From Kribbella pittospori (GTDB lineage: Bacteria > Actinomycetota > Actinomycetes > Propionibacteriales > Kribbellaceae), in NCBI RefSeq assembly GCF_004331465.1, contig NZ_SJKB01000009.1, positions 310,001 through 374,000 of the forward strand: 64,000 bases of DNA, in the 5' to 3' direction. The notes under the pieces were generated by a model that did not search any database, had not been told where the DNA came from, and saw only the letters and a list, made by a program, of their open reading frames with translations. Position numbers and translations under genes: made by a program. Of this stretch, positions 42,407 through 51,586 are shown piece by piece (the stretch's first letter is position 1; each line of letters begins with the position of its first letter).

Positions 42407-42424
42407 CTGTACCTGGAAGTACAG
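42407..42424. promoter_or_regulatory. Perfect 18-bp palindromic operator on the TetR promoter
   Basis: CTGTAC (42407-42412), spacer CTGGAA, then GTACAG (42419-42424): perfect 6-bp arms. A -10-like TACAGT (42420-42425) overlaps the right arm and is 6 bases before GTG 42432, so bound TetR protein would block a leaderless promoter. This is a textbook autorepression layout. The binding itself is inferred. Confidence 0.65.
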
Positions 42425-42431
42425 TTGTGGC

Positions 42432-42995
42432 GTGGAGACGGTGGAGCGGTTGATTCGTAGTACTCAGGAATTGTTGTGGGAGAGGGGGTACGTCGGGACC
42501 AGTCCCAAGGCGATTCAGCGGGCTGCTGATGCGGGGCAGGGGAGTATGTATCACCACTTCACCGGGAAGGCCCAGCTTGCCCGCGCCGCGATCGAGCGGT
42601 CGGGGGCCGAGTTGCGGGAAGCCGCCGAAGACCAGTTCAGTGGCAGCGGTACGGCGACCGAGCGGATCAGCGGCTACCTCGAGCGGGATCGGGAGGTACT
42701 GCGGGGATGCCGGATCGGGCGGTTGACCTCGGACCCGGATGTGATGGCCGACCCCGAGTTGCGCCAACCGATCGACGAGACCTTCACCTGGCTGCGCGCC
42801 CGCCTCGCCGAGATTGTTGCTGAGGGCAAGCGCAACGGCGAGTACCCTGGCTCACTGGACCCCGAGCAGACGGCTGCGACGATCGCCGCCGTACTGCAGG
42901 GTGGTTATGTGCTGGCCCGGGCGGCGGGTTCCGTGGAGCCGTTCGAGCTGGCGGTGAAGGGTTTGATCAACCTGTTGCCGGAGGCTACGAAGTGA
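42432..42995 (+). CDS. TetR-family transcriptional regulator
   Basis: The 187-residue product starts at GTG 42432. Its helix-turn-helix is KAIQRAADAGQGSMYHHFTG (SMYHHF is the TetR recognition-helix signature). The C-terminal ligand domain includes GCRIGRLTSDPDVMAD, typical of the YcdC/NemR-like reactive-compound group with a Cys. The in-frame ATG at 42366 is rejected because the operator and promoter lie inside that extension. The stop overlaps the LLM gene (GTGA), so the pair is one operon. Confidence 0.9.
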   Translation: METVERLIRSTQELLWERGYVGTSPKAIQRAADAGQGSMYHHFTGKAQLARAAIERSGAELREAAEDQFSGSGTATERISGYLERDREVLRGCRIGRLTSDPDVMADPELRQPIDETFTWLRARLAEIVAEGKRNGEYPGSLDPEQTAATIAAVLQGGYVLARAAGSVEPFELAVKGLINLLPEATK

Positions 42996-43849
42996 AGATC
43001 GGTGCGGTGTTCCCCCAGCTCGAGATCGGTGCGGACCCGACGGTGGTGCGCGACTGGGTGACGACGGTGGAGCGGGCCGGGTACAGCCATGTGCTCGCCT
43101 ACGACCACGTGCTCGGCGCGGATCCGGCGAACAGGCCGGGCTGGGCCGGGTACACCCACAAGTCCTTGTTCCACGAGGTTTTCGTGCTGTTCGGGTACTT
43201 CGCGGCGATCACCACGGAGCTCGAGCTCGTCGTCGGCGTGCTGGTCCTCCCACAACGGCAGACCGCGCTGGCCGCGAAGCAGGCGGCCGAGGTGGACGTC
43301 CTGAGCGGCGGCCGGTTGCGGCTCGGCGTCGGCATCGGCTGGAACCCGGTCGAGTACCAAGCCCTCGGCGTGCCGTTCAAGCAGCGCGGTGCCTTGCTCG
43401 AGGAGCAGGTCGACGTACTGCGCAAGCTGTGGTCCGAGCCGGTCATCTCGTACGACGGGAAGTTCCACCAGATCGTGGAAGCAGGCCTCAACCCGTTGCC
43501 GGGCCGGCAGATCCCGGTCTGGTTCGGCGGCAGTGCGGACGCCGTACTGCGTCGTACCGGGCGGATCGGTGACGGCTGGATGCCGCAGGGGCCGCCGGAC
43601 GACAACGCGCGGGCGCAACTGGAGACGATCCGGGCAGCGGCCGTGGAGGCAGGCCGCGATCCCGCGGAGATCGGCTTCGAGGCCAGACTCACGCTCGGCA
43701 ACGTTCCCGAGCAGGACTGGCGGACGTACGTCGACAGTTGGCGCGAGCTCGGTGCGACTCACCTCACCGTCAACACGATGAACATGGGTCTGTCCAAGCC
43801 GGAGGACCACGCCGAGGTCCTCCGCGACGTCCTGCCGAAGCTCAGCTAG
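42992..43849 (+). CDS. LLM-class F420-dependent oxidoreductase (2)
   Basis: The 285-residue luciferase-like enzyme starts at GTG 42992. It has HVLAYDHVLGAD, VGVLVLPQRQTALAAKQAAE and RLRLGVGIGWNPVEYQALG, a close match to the actinobacterial TIGR03619-like F420 group. It probably reduces or oxidises a small electrophile or xenobiotic, and the coupled TetR protein likely senses that compound. Its 3' end overlaps the convergent LacI gene by 8 bases. Confidence 0.9.
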   Translation: MKIGAVFPQLEIGADPTVVRDWVTTVERAGYSHVLAYDHVLGADPANRPGWAGYTHKSLFHEVFVLFGYFAAITTELELVVGVLVLPQRQTALAAKQAAEVDVLSGGRLRLGVGIGWNPVEYQALGVPFKQRGALLEEQVDVLRKLWSEPVISYDGKFHQIVEAGLNPLPGRQIPVWFGGSADAVLRRTGRIGDGWMPQGPPDDNARAQLETIRAAAVEAGRDPAEIGFEARLTLGNVPEQDWRTYVDSWRELGATHLTVNTMNMGLSKPEDHAEVLRDVLPKLS

Positions 43850-44855
43850 CCCAGGGCGTGTTCGCGGTCGAGCCACGGATCACCAGTGGGCAGGGCAGGC
43901 TGATGATCTCGGTCGGCCGGTCTGGTTCGGCGATCCGCTTGCGGAGCAGGTCGATGCCGGTCTGGACGATCGCATGCACCGGCTGCTCGACCGAGGTCAG
44001 GTCGAACGACTCCCACGAGGCCAGTTCGGTGTTGTCGAAGCCGATCAGCCAGACGTCGTCAGGCACCTTGGCGCCGATCGCCCGCGCGCCGTCCAGGATG
44101 CCGAACGCGAGCAGGTCGGTGACGGTGTAGATCGCGGTGGGCGGCTTCCGCTTCGACAGCAGCTTGCGCGCGGCCGCGTGACCGTCGGCATGTGGCACCC
44201 CGACGGAGACGACGTTGCTCGGCTTGATCTTGACACCCGCGTCGGTGAGCGCGGCGCGGAAGCCGAGGTCGCGATCCCGTGACGTGTTCCCGGTGTGGGT
44301 CAGCGTGACCAGACCGATGTCGGTGTGGCCGGCCTCGACCAGGTACCGGCCGGCGTCGTACGCGCCCTGCCAGTTGTCGCCGACCACCTGATCACAGTCG
44401 AGGTCGTCGATCCCGCGGTGCAGCAGCACGGTCGGCGTCCCCGAGGCGAGTGCCATCGTGTGCAACTTCGAGTCGTACGTCGCCGACGTCAGCAGGAAGC
44501 CGTCGACCAGCCGCTGGTGCAGGACGTCGGCGATCGTCTCCTCGGGGTCGTGCTCGATGTTCCACAGGATCATGTGCAGCCCGACCGAGCTGAGCACCCG
44601 GCCGATCTCGTCCAGCAGCTCGGCGTGGAACGGGCTGGTCACCCGGGTCATGAAGACGCCGATCGTGTCGGTCCGCCCGGTCTTCATCGCGCGGGCCAAC
44701 GCGTTCGGCGTGTAGTTCGCGTCCTTCAGCACCTGCAGAACCCGGGCCCTGGTCTCCGGGTTGACCTTCGGATTGTTGGTCAGCACCCGTGAGACCGTCG
44801 CCTGGGACACCCCTGCCAGGCGGGCCAGATCCCTGCTCGTCGGTGGTCGCGCCAT
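43842..44855 (-). CDS. LacI-family transcriptional regulator
   Basis: This 337-residue protein has the N-terminal HTH SRDLARLAGVSQATVSRVLT and hinge helix ANYTPNALARAMKTG, then a periplasmic-binding-like sensor domain. GGGAGG lies upstream of ATG 44855. It is divergent from the sugar-ABC/hydrolase operon (44990-53152), and a tandem AT-rich repeat in the shared gap is its likely operator. It probably represses that operon until its sugar is present. Confidence 0.93.
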   Translation of the reverse strand: MARPPTSRDLARLAGVSQATVSRVLTNNPKVNPETRARVLQVLKDANYTPNALARAMKTGRTDTIGVFMTRVTSPFHAELLDEIGRVLSSVGLHMILWNIEHDPEETIADVLHQRLVDGFLLTSATYDSKLHTMALASGTPTVLLHRGIDDLDCDQVVGDNWQGAYDAGRYLVEAGHTDIGLVTLTHTGNTSRDRDLGFRAALTDAGVKIKPSNVVSVGVPHADGHAAARKLLSKRKPPTAIYTVTDLLAFGILDGARAIGAKVPDDVWLIGFDNTELASWESFDLTSVEQPVHAIVQTGIDLLRKRIAEPDRPTEIISLPCPLVIRGSTANTPWAS

Positions 44856-44916
44856 GACCCCGCCTCCCCTCGTAGTCCAAATGCTGAACCCTACTCAAGA
44901 GTGTCGCCACTCGCCG

Positions 44917-44967
44917 TTGACCTCTGGTTCAGCACTGTGTATACGTATTCATTGTATACGTATTCAT
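44917..44967 (+). promoter_or_regulatory. Promoter with two 15-bp tandem operators
   Basis: TTGACC (44917-44922), a 17-base spacer and TATACG (44940-44945) form a promoter. The 15-mer TGTATACGTATTCAT occurs twice head-to-tail (44938-44952, 44953-44967) over the -10 and start region; each copy contains GTATAC and ATACGTAT palindromes. The block is strikingly AT-rich for this genome. Repressor binding here would block the operon; the divergent LacI protein is the likely binder. Confidence 0.65.
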
Positions 44968-44989
44968 CCCTCGCGGATGGGAGATTCCG

Positions 44990-46294
44990 GTGCAGACACA
45001 ACTCTCCAACCTGAGCCGCCGCAGGTTTCTCGCCGGACTGACGGGACTCGCTGCCGGTGGGGTACTCGCCGGCTGTGGTGGCAACGGCAACGCAGGTGGT
45101 GGTGGAGGCAAGAACGGCCTGACCTTCCTGAACTGGGAGCAGGTCAAGGGCAATCCGCTCGAGCAGGCCATCCAGGCCTTCGAGAAGGAGTCGGGGACGA
45201 AGGTCACCATCCAGCCCGCGGTGACACAGGAGTACGACACCAAGATGCGCACGCTGATCGCGGGTGGTAGCCCGCCGGACGTGATGCGGATCAACGACGA
45301 CTTCGTCCGCGGCTTCTCCACCCAGGGAGCGCTGCTGGACCTGAACCCGTACATCGAGAAGGACAAACTCGACACCTCGGCGTTCGCCAAGGAGACGTAC
45401 GAGTTCCCCAAGCAGCCGGACGGTTCACACACCGCCTGGGTGCTCGGGTACGAACCCCGGCTGATCTTCTACAACGCCGATCTCTTCAAGCAGGCCGGCG
45501 TTCCGCTGCCGCCGACGACGTGGTCGCCGGACGGCTGGACCTGGGCCGATTTCGCTGACAGGGCGAAGAAACTCACCGACCCGGGCAAGAAGCAGTACGG
45601 CGCTCTGGTCTATCTGGACACCGGCTACGAGCAGACCTTCACGGTCAACCACGGCAGCCAGACCGGCATCTTCTCCCAGGACGGGACGAAGTTCACCCTG
45701 CCGGACGCCAAGGAGGTCGAAGCGTTGCAGTGGGCAACGGATCTGACCTGCAAGGACAAGGTGCAGCCGCCGTGGTCCGCACTGCAGCAGGACAACGCGG
45801 AGACGCAGATGTTCGCGCAGGGCAAGCTCGCGATGATGTTCGCGACCTTCGGCACCGTGCCGTACCTGCGGACCACGGTCAAGGACTTCACGTGGGACGT
45901 GGCACCGCCGCCGGCCGATGTGGAGCAGAAGACCGAGTCCAGCGTGATCGTGTTCTGCATCCCGAAGAAGGCGAAGAATCCGGACCAGGCCTGGGAGCTG
46001 CTCAAGTACCTGGCCAGTGAGGAAGGCGGGAAGACTCTGCTGCAAGGCGGGGCGTTCACGCCGATCAACAACAAGGCTGCGGCTCAGTTGGCGCCGAACG
46101 GGAAGGCGCCTGAGCACATCGGGCTGTTCGCCGAGGCGGCCAAGCACCTGACCGCGACCAACCAGACCAAGAACACGCTCGGCGCCCGCGAGCTGTACCG
46201 GCCCGAGCTGGACAAGGCCTACAACTGTGAGAAGCCGGTCGGCGACGTGCTGAGTCAGATCAAACCACAGGTGGAGAACGCCTTGAAGGGTTGA
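44990..46294 (+). CDS. ABC transporter sugar-binding lipoprotein, Tat-exported
   Basis: The 434-residue family-1 binding protein starts at GTG 44990 with GGGAGA upstream. It has a twin-arginine signal (SRRRFLAG, residues 9-16) and lipobox LAGC with the cysteine at residue 29. A polar Gly/Asn-rich linker follows. It is the first gene of the LacI-controlled operon and supplies two permeases. Ligand is probably an oligosaccharide released or processed by the hydrolase-like proteins downstream. Confidence 0.94.
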   Translation: MQTQLSNLSRRRFLAGLTGLAAGGVLAGCGGNGNAGGGGGKNGLTFLNWEQVKGNPLEQAIQAFEKESGTKVTIQPAVTQEYDTKMRTLIAGGSPPDVMRINDDFVRGFSTQGALLDLNPYIEKDKLDTSAFAKETYEFPKQPDGSHTAWVLGYEPRLIFYNADLFKQAGVPLPPTTWSPDGWTWADFADRAKKLTDPGKKQYGALVYLDTGYEQTFTVNHGSQTGIFSQDGTKFTLPDAKEVEALQWATDLTCKDKVQPPWSALQQDNAETQMFAQGKLAMMFATFGTVPYLRTTVKDFTWDVAPPPADVEQKTESSVIVFCIPKKAKNPDQAWELLKYLASEEGGKTLLQGGAFTPINNKAAAQLAPNGKAPEHIGLFAEAAKHLTATNQTKNTLGARELYRPELDKAYNCEKPVGDVLSQIKPQVENALKG

Positions 46295-47247
46295 TGTCGA
46301 TGGCAACGACAACGCCAACAAGGTCCCCGGTGGCCGAGGCCCCGATCCCGAACCATCAGCCCGAGATCCGCCGGGCCCGCCGGAAGGCGAACCTGGTCGG
46401 GTGGTTGTTCATCAGTCCGATCGTGGTCGGAGTGGTGGCCTTCCAGTTCTTCCCGATCCTGGTCTCGATCGGGGCCTCGCTGACCGACTGGAACGGCATC
46501 TCGGCGCCGAAGTTCGTCGGGCTCCGCAACTTCACCGAGCTGTTCGGCAACGACCCGCTGTTCATCCAGACGTTCAAGAACACGATCTACTTCACGCTGG
46601 CGAGCATTCCGCTGACGATCGGGATCGGCCTGGTGCTGGCACTGCTGTGTGCCCGGCCGATCCGCGGCGTGGCGTTCTTCCGGACGGCGTACTTCGCGCC
46701 GTACGTGACGAACGTGGTCGCGATCGGGTTCGTCTGGTTCTGGTTCTTCCAGCCGGACAACGGTGTGGTCAACGGGCTGCTCGACCAGATCGGCATCCCG
46801 GGGCCGCAGTGGTTGTCGAGTTCCACCTGGGCGATGCCGGCGGTGATCATGGTCAGCGTCTGGCAGGGCATCGGGTACCCGATGATCATCCTGCTCGCCG
46901 GTCTGCAAGGGCTGCCGGCGGAGTACTTCGAATCCGCGAAGATCGACGGCGCCGGCGCGTTCCAGCGGTTGCGGTTCATCACGCTGCCGCTGCTGACGCC
47001 GCACTTCCTGTTCCTGCTGATCACGCAGTTCATCACGTCGTTCCAGGTGTTCGGCCTGATCTACGTGATGACCAAGGGCGGGCCGGGCCACGCCACCAGC
47101 GTCTACATCTTCAACATCTACCAGAACGCGTTCGGCTTCGGGAAGGTCGGCTACGCCTCGGCGATGGCGTGGATCCTCTTCGCGGTGATCGCGGCCGTCA
47201 CGTTCCTGCAGTGGAAGTTCCAGAAGAGGTGGGTGTTCTACTCATGA
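46294..47247 (+). CDS. Sugar ABC transporter permease (MalF/UgpA type)
   Basis: The 317-residue membrane permease has a polar N-terminus of about 35 residues, six helices, the EAA loop YFESAKIDGAGAFQRLRFIT and the MTKGGPGHATSVYIFN signature. ATG 46294 overlaps the upstream stop (TGATG) and has GAAGGG before it; Met 46300 is an alternative. Its stop overlaps the next permease start by 4 bases. Confidence 0.94.
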   Translation: MSMATTTPTRSPVAEAPIPNHQPEIRRARRKANLVGWLFISPIVVGVVAFQFFPILVSIGASLTDWNGISAPKFVGLRNFTELFGNDPLFIQTFKNTIYFTLASIPLTIGIGLVLALLCARPIRGVAFFRTAYFAPYVTNVVAIGFVWFWFFQPDNGVVNGLLDQIGIPGPQWLSSSTWAMPAVIMVSVWQGIGYPMIILLAGLQGLPAEYFESAKIDGAGAFQRLRFITLPLLTPHFLFLLITQFITSFQVFGLIYVMTKGGPGHATSVYIFNIYQNAFGFGKVGYASAMAWILFAVIAAVTFLQWKFQKRWVFYS

Positions 47248-48059
47248 AACTGGCGAGCAAGACTTCGCAGTACATCGTGATGTCGCTGTTCGCGGTGGTG
47301 TTCCTGGCGCCGTTGGTCTGGATGATCAGCGCGTCGCTGCGGCCGGAGGCGAAGGTGCTGTCGGTGCCGCCGCAGTTCCTGCCCACCGACGCGCAGTGGG
47401 ACAACTACCGGCAGGTCTTCGAGCTGATCCCGATCTTCCTGTGGAACAGCGTGAAACTGGCCGGGCTGAACGTGGTCGGCATCCTGATCGTCGCCTCGAT
47501 GGCGGGCTACGCGTTCGCGCGGTTGCGGTTCGCCGGCCGGGACGCGGCGTTCATGGTGCTGCTGGCCACCTCGATCATCCCGGGCATCGCCTACCTGATC
47601 CCGCAGTACATCGTGTTCCGCCAGATGGGCTGGGTGGACACGCAGTACCCGCTGTGGGTGCCGAAGGTGCTCACACCGGTGTTCGCGACGTTCCTGATGC
47701 GGCAGTCCTTCCTGACCATCCCGCAGGAACTCGAGGACGCGGGCAAGATCGACGGTGCGTCCACGTTCGGCATCTACTGGCGGATCATGCTGCCGCAGAC
47801 CAAGCCGGCGCTGGCCGCGATCGGGGTGTTCACCTTCCTCGAGTCGTGGAACGACCTGTTCGGTCCGCTGATCTACATCAATTCCGAGAACCTGCAGACG
47901 CTGCCGGTGGCGCTGGCCCAGTTCCAGGGCGAGTACTTCACTCAGATCAGTCTGCTGATGTGCGGGGCGACCGTCTCGGTGGTCCCCGTCATCGTCGTCT
48001 TCCTCTTTGCGCAGCGCTATTTCATCCAAGGCATCACGATGACAGGAATGAAGGGGTGA
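47244..48059 (+). CDS. Carbohydrate ABC transporter permease (MalG type)
   Basis: This 271-residue permease has its first helix near residues 9-30, the EAA loop ELEDAGKIDGASTFGIYWRI and the MalG-like ending GITMTGMKG. ATG 47244 overlaps the previous stop by 4 bases. It completes the membrane part of the transporter; no ATPase gene is in the operon. Confidence 0.94.
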   Translation: MKLASKTSQYIVMSLFAVVFLAPLVWMISASLRPEAKVLSVPPQFLPTDAQWDNYRQVFELIPIFLWNSVKLAGLNVVGILIVASMAGYAFARLRFAGRDAAFMVLLATSIIPGIAYLIPQYIVFRQMGWVDTQYPLWVPKVLTPVFATFLMRQSFLTIPQELEDAGKIDGASTFGIYWRIMLPQTKPALAAIGVFTFLESWNDLFGPLIYINSENLQTLPVALAQFQGEYFTQISLLMCGATVSVVPVIVVFLFAQRYFIQGITMTGMKG

Positions 48060-49519
48060 GCACCGTGCCGGAGCGGCTCGTTGCCATGCAGATCGGAGCG
48101 GTTTCGTTCGTCGACGAAGGCGTCGACCAGACACTCGACATCCTGGCCGACCGGGGCGCGGTCAACGCGCTGTTCCTGGCCACACCGACCTGGACCCGGG
48201 GCACCGGCGGACGCCAGATCCCCGGGCACCCGATTCCCGACCACGGCGTCTCCGAGTACGACCTCGGCTGGGTCGGCGGCAACTACGCGACGCCACATCC
48301 GCAGTACTACGCCAACACCGCGCTCGGCTCGGTCGGCCGGGCACCCGAGCACCCCGAGCTCGACCTGCTCGGCGAGGTCATCCCGAAGGCGCGTGAGCGC
48401 GGCATCAAGTCGTTCGCCTGGATGGAGGAGAGTGGTGGCGCCCGCGAACTGCGGACCTACCCGAACTTCGCCAAGGTGCTCGAGGTGGACGCGTGGGGCC
48501 GTCCGGGCCGCCGGCCGTGCTTCAACAACCCGGACTACCGCAACTGGCACCTCGGGTTCGTCGAGGACTACGTGCAGAGCTACGAGCTCGACGGTCTGGC
48601 CTGGTGCTCGGAGCGGCCCGGTCCGCTGAACATGCTGATGCAGGGCACCGTCGAGGTGGCCGAGATCGGCTGCTTCTGCCGGCACTGCCAGCAAATCGCC
48701 CGCGACCGCGGCATCGATGTCGACCGCGCGATGCGCGGCTACCGCGAGCTGGTCGAGTGGAACCAGCGCGTCGGTGCCGGTGAGCGTCCGGTCGACGGCG
48801 CGTTCGTCACGTTCTGGCGGATCCTGCTGAACTTCCCCGAAGTCTTGTCCTGGCAGAACCTGTGGACCGAGAGCCAGCGGCAGCTGTATCGCGACATCTA
48901 CGGCGTCACCAAGGCGATCTCGCCCGAGGTGCAGGTCGGCTGGCACGTCTACCACAACATCTCGTTCAGCCCGTTCTACCGGGCCGACCAGGACTACACC
49001 GAGATGGCGAAGTTCTCCGACTTCATCAAGGTGGTCATCTACAACAACTGCGCCGGCCCGCGGTTCTTCACCTGGGTGAAGAGCATCTGCGGCTCGCTGT
49101 TCGCCGACGCGGACCCCGAAGACGTCTACCCGTTGATGATGAAGCTGCTCCAGCTCGACGAGGGCGCGTACGAGAAGCTCCCACAGACGGGCTTCACCGC
49201 GGACTACGTACGGCGCGAGACCGAGCGGGCCGTCGCCGGAGTCGGCGGGCAGAGCGCGATCTACCCCGGCATCGACATCGACATCCCGGTCGGCGTCGCC
49301 AAGCAGCGCGGGCTGGAGAAGCCGCGTGACGTCGGCACCAAGATCAACTGGGACGACAACGAGGGCGAGCTGACCGCGTGCACCCGCGAGTCGGTGCGGG
49401 ACGCAACCCTGGCCGCGTTCGAGGGAGGCGCGGAGGGCGTCGTACTGAGTCGCAAGTACTCCGAGATGCTGCTGGAGAACCTGTCCGGCGCCGGAGACGC
49501 GATCCGGAGTCTCAAGTGA
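48056..49519 (+). CDS. TIM-barrel glycoside-hydrolase-like protein with CxCxxC motif
   Basis: I cannot place this 487-residue cytoplasmic protein in a defined family. It begins with strand-helix units (MQIGAVSFVDEG, NALFLATPTW), has a GIKSFAWMEESGG strand, then a DGLAWCSERPGPLN strand and the Cys motif IGCFCRHCQQIARDRG that also occurs in the next protein. These fit an alpha-amylase/GHL6-like barrel with E or D at strand ends. GTG 48056 overlaps the permease stop (GTGA); GTG 48065 is an alternative. It probably acts on the imported oligosaccharide. Confidence 0.75.
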   Translation: MSTVPERLVAMQIGAVSFVDEGVDQTLDILADRGAVNALFLATPTWTRGTGGRQIPGHPIPDHGVSEYDLGWVGGNYATPHPQYYANTALGSVGRAPEHPELDLLGEVIPKARERGIKSFAWMEESGGARELRTYPNFAKVLEVDAWGRPGRRPCFNNPDYRNWHLGFVEDYVQSYELDGLAWCSERPGPLNMLMQGTVEVAEIGCFCRHCQQIARDRGIDVDRAMRGYRELVEWNQRVGAGERPVDGAFVTFWRILLNFPEVLSWQNLWTESQRQLYRDIYGVTKAISPEVQVGWHVYHNISFSPFYRADQDYTEMAKFSDFIKVVIYNNCAGPRFFTWVKSICGSLFADADPEDVYPLMMKLLQLDEGAYEKLPQTGFTADYVRRETERAVAGVGGQSAIYPGIDIDIPVGVAKQRGLEKPRDVGTKINWDDNEGELTACTRESVRDATLAAFEGGAEGVVLSRKYSEMLLENLSGAGDAIRSLK

Positions 49520-51582
49520 CCCAACCCGTGACACAACCTTGGTATCAGCGCACACTCCGGTGGGCGCAGACCAACCTGACCGAGAAGGACCCGGCCCGGT
49601 ACGACGCCGACTGGTGGCGCGAGCACTGGCGTCGTACCCGGGTGCAGGGCGTGATCGTCAACGCGGGCGGCATCGTCGCGTACTACCCGAGCAAGTTCGA
49701 GCTGCAGCATCGCGCCGAGTTCCTCGGCGATCGCGACCTGTACGGCGAGATCGTCGAGCTGGCCAAGGAGGACGGGCTGACCGTGCTCGCCCGGATGGAC
49801 TCCAACCGGGCCCACCAGCCCTTGTACGACGCGCATCCGGACTGGTTCGCGGTCGATGCCGCAGGCAACCCCCACCGCGCCGGGGAGCTGTACGTCGCCT
49901 GCGTCACAGGCCCGTACTACCGGGAGTTCCTCACCGGGATCCTCGAGGAGATCATCGAACGGACCGCGCCGGACGGGATCACCGACAACAGCTGGAGCGG
50001 TCTCGGCCGGGACACGATCTGCTACTGCCCGAACTGCCGGGACAGCTTCGGCCAGGACCTCCCCATCGGCGTGGACTGGGCCGACCCGGTCTACCGGCAG
50101 TGGATCCGGTGGAGCTACGACCGGCGGCTGGCGGTGTGGGATCTGAACAACGAGGTGACCCGCCGCGCGGGCGGTCCGGACTGCCTGTGGATCGGCATGA
50201 ACGGCGGCGAGGTCGTTGCCCAGAGCAAGCGGCTGCGCGACGACGTGGAGATCTGCAAGCGCGCCTCGATCTTCATGCTCGACTCGCAGTGGCGCCACGA
50301 CGAGTCCGGCTTCCAGGCCAACTCCGACAGCGGCAAGCGGCTGCACGGCCTGCTCGGCTGGGACACGCTGATCCCGGAGAGCACCGCGATGTACGACGCG
50401 GGCACGCCGACGTTCCGGCTCGGGAGCAAGTCCGCGCCGGAGGCCCGGATGTGGGCGGTCGAGGGCTTCGCCGGCGGCATCCAGCCGTGGTGGCACCACA
50501 TCGGGTCGGTGCACGAGGACCGGCGGCAGTACGCGACCGCCGAGCCGCTGTTCCGGTGGCACGAGGAGAACGACAAGTATCTGGTGAACCGGCAGCCGGT
50601 CGCCACGGTCGGGCTGCTGTGGAGTCAGCGCAGCGTGGACTTCCACGGCAAGGCCGATCCGGAGACGACGAGCTGGTTGCCGTACCGCGGCTGGGTCGAC
50701 GCCCTGGTCCGGGCCCGGATCCCGTACCTGCCGGTGCACGAGGTCGATCAGCGGTTCGCGGTGATCGTCGTACCGAATGTCGGGGTCCTGACCGACGAGC
50801 AGTGCGTTGCGCTGCGCGAGTACGTCGACGGTGGTGGGCGGCTCGTGGTCACCGGTGAGTCCAGCCTGTACGACGAGTGGGGCGATCGGCGCGACGACTT
50901 CGCGCTGGCCGACCTGCTCGGCGTGCATCACCAGGGCAAGTCGCTCGAGGCCGGCAAGGTCGACTGGGAGACCTACGCCGCGCACACGTACCTGCGGATC
51001 GAGGACCGGGTGATCGCGGACGGCTTCGACGACACCGACGTGCTGCCGTTCGGTGGGCAGCTGGAGGTGGTCGCAGCGTCCGGAGCGGCGGTGACGTACG
51101 TGCCGCCGTTCCCGATCTATCCGCCGGAGAAGTCGTGGATGTCCGAGCCGCGGACCGACGTACCCGTGGTGGTGCTCGGCGAGCAGACGGCGTACCTGGC
51201 GGCGGATCTCGACCGGATGTACGCGCAGTACCACCATCCGGATCACGGTCGGCTGCTGGCGAACCTGGTCCGGTGGGCCGCCCGGGACGACATCCCGTTG
51301 CAGGTGGAGGGAGCCGGCGTACTGGACTGCCAGGTCTATCGGAAGGACGGTGCGCTCGTGCTGCACCTGGTCAATCTCGATCAGGGCGGTGCGTGGCGCG
51401 GGCGGCTGGAGGAGCTGACGCCGGCCGGGCCGCTCACCGTCCGGATCCGGGGGACCGGCGACCAGGCCCGCTTCCTCGTCGCGGGTGGGGAGGCGGAGGT
51501 GAAGACCGACGACGGCTGGATTACGGTCGAGGTGGCGAGGATCGCCGATCACGAGGTCGTGGTTGTGACTGAGAGGGAGTGA
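49516..51582 (+). CDS. GHL6/GH42-like hydrolase with trimerisation-type domain
   Basis: The 688-residue protein starts at GTG 49516 (GTGA overlap). The N-terminal TIM barrel has GVIVNAGGIVAYYPSKFELQ, VLARMDSNRAH, GITDNSWSGLGRD and the CYCPNCRDSFG motif, as in hypothetical glycosyl hydrolase 6 proteins. After about residue 360 comes a Rossmann-like domain (FAVIVVPNVGVLTDEQ, GGGRLVVTGESS), as in beta-galactosidase trimerisation domains, then a C-terminal beta domain. It has no signal peptide, so it acts in the cytoplasm on imported substrate. Substrate unknown. Confidence 0.8.
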   Translation: MTQPVTQPWYQRTLRWAQTNLTEKDPARYDADWWREHWRRTRVQGVIVNAGGIVAYYPSKFELQHRAEFLGDRDLYGEIVELAKEDGLTVLARMDSNRAHQPLYDAHPDWFAVDAAGNPHRAGELYVACVTGPYYREFLTGILEEIIERTAPDGITDNSWSGLGRDTICYCPNCRDSFGQDLPIGVDWADPVYRQWIRWSYDRRLAVWDLNNEVTRRAGGPDCLWIGMNGGEVVAQSKRLRDDVEICKRASIFMLDSQWRHDESGFQANSDSGKRLHGLLGWDTLIPESTAMYDAGTPTFRLGSKSAPEARMWAVEGFAGGIQPWWHHIGSVHEDRRQYATAEPLFRWHEENDKYLVNRQPVATVGLLWSQRSVDFHGKADPETTSWLPYRGWVDALVRARIPYLPVHEVDQRFAVIVVPNVGVLTDEQCVALREYVDGGGRLVVTGESSLYDEWGDRRDDFALADLLGVHHQGKSLEAGKVDWETYAAHTYLRIEDRVIADGFDDTDVLPFGGQLEVVAASGAAVTYVPPFPIYPPEKSWMSEPRTDVPVVVLGEQTAYLAADLDRMYAQYHHPDHGRLLANLVRWAARDDIPLQVEGAGVLDCQVYRKDGALVLHLVNLDQGGAWRGRLEELTPAGPLTVRIRGTGDQARFLVAGGEAEVKTDDGWITVEVARIADHEVVVVTERE

Positions 51583-51586
51583 GTTC

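Larger units (their letters stand above)
42055..42431. other. 377-base gene-free stretch
   Basis: No convincing gene is present; a 121-codon open frame at 42088-42453 lacks the third-base G/C bias and overlaps the TetR gene. The stretch holds a hairpin (42188-42220), a perfect palindrome with a second related copy (42275-42319) and the TetR operator (42407-42424). Confidence 0.75.

Noticed and set aside
42088..42453. 121-codon open frame
   Set aside because: It has no third-position G/C bias, no ribosome-binding site, contains the TetR operator and overlaps the TetR gene.
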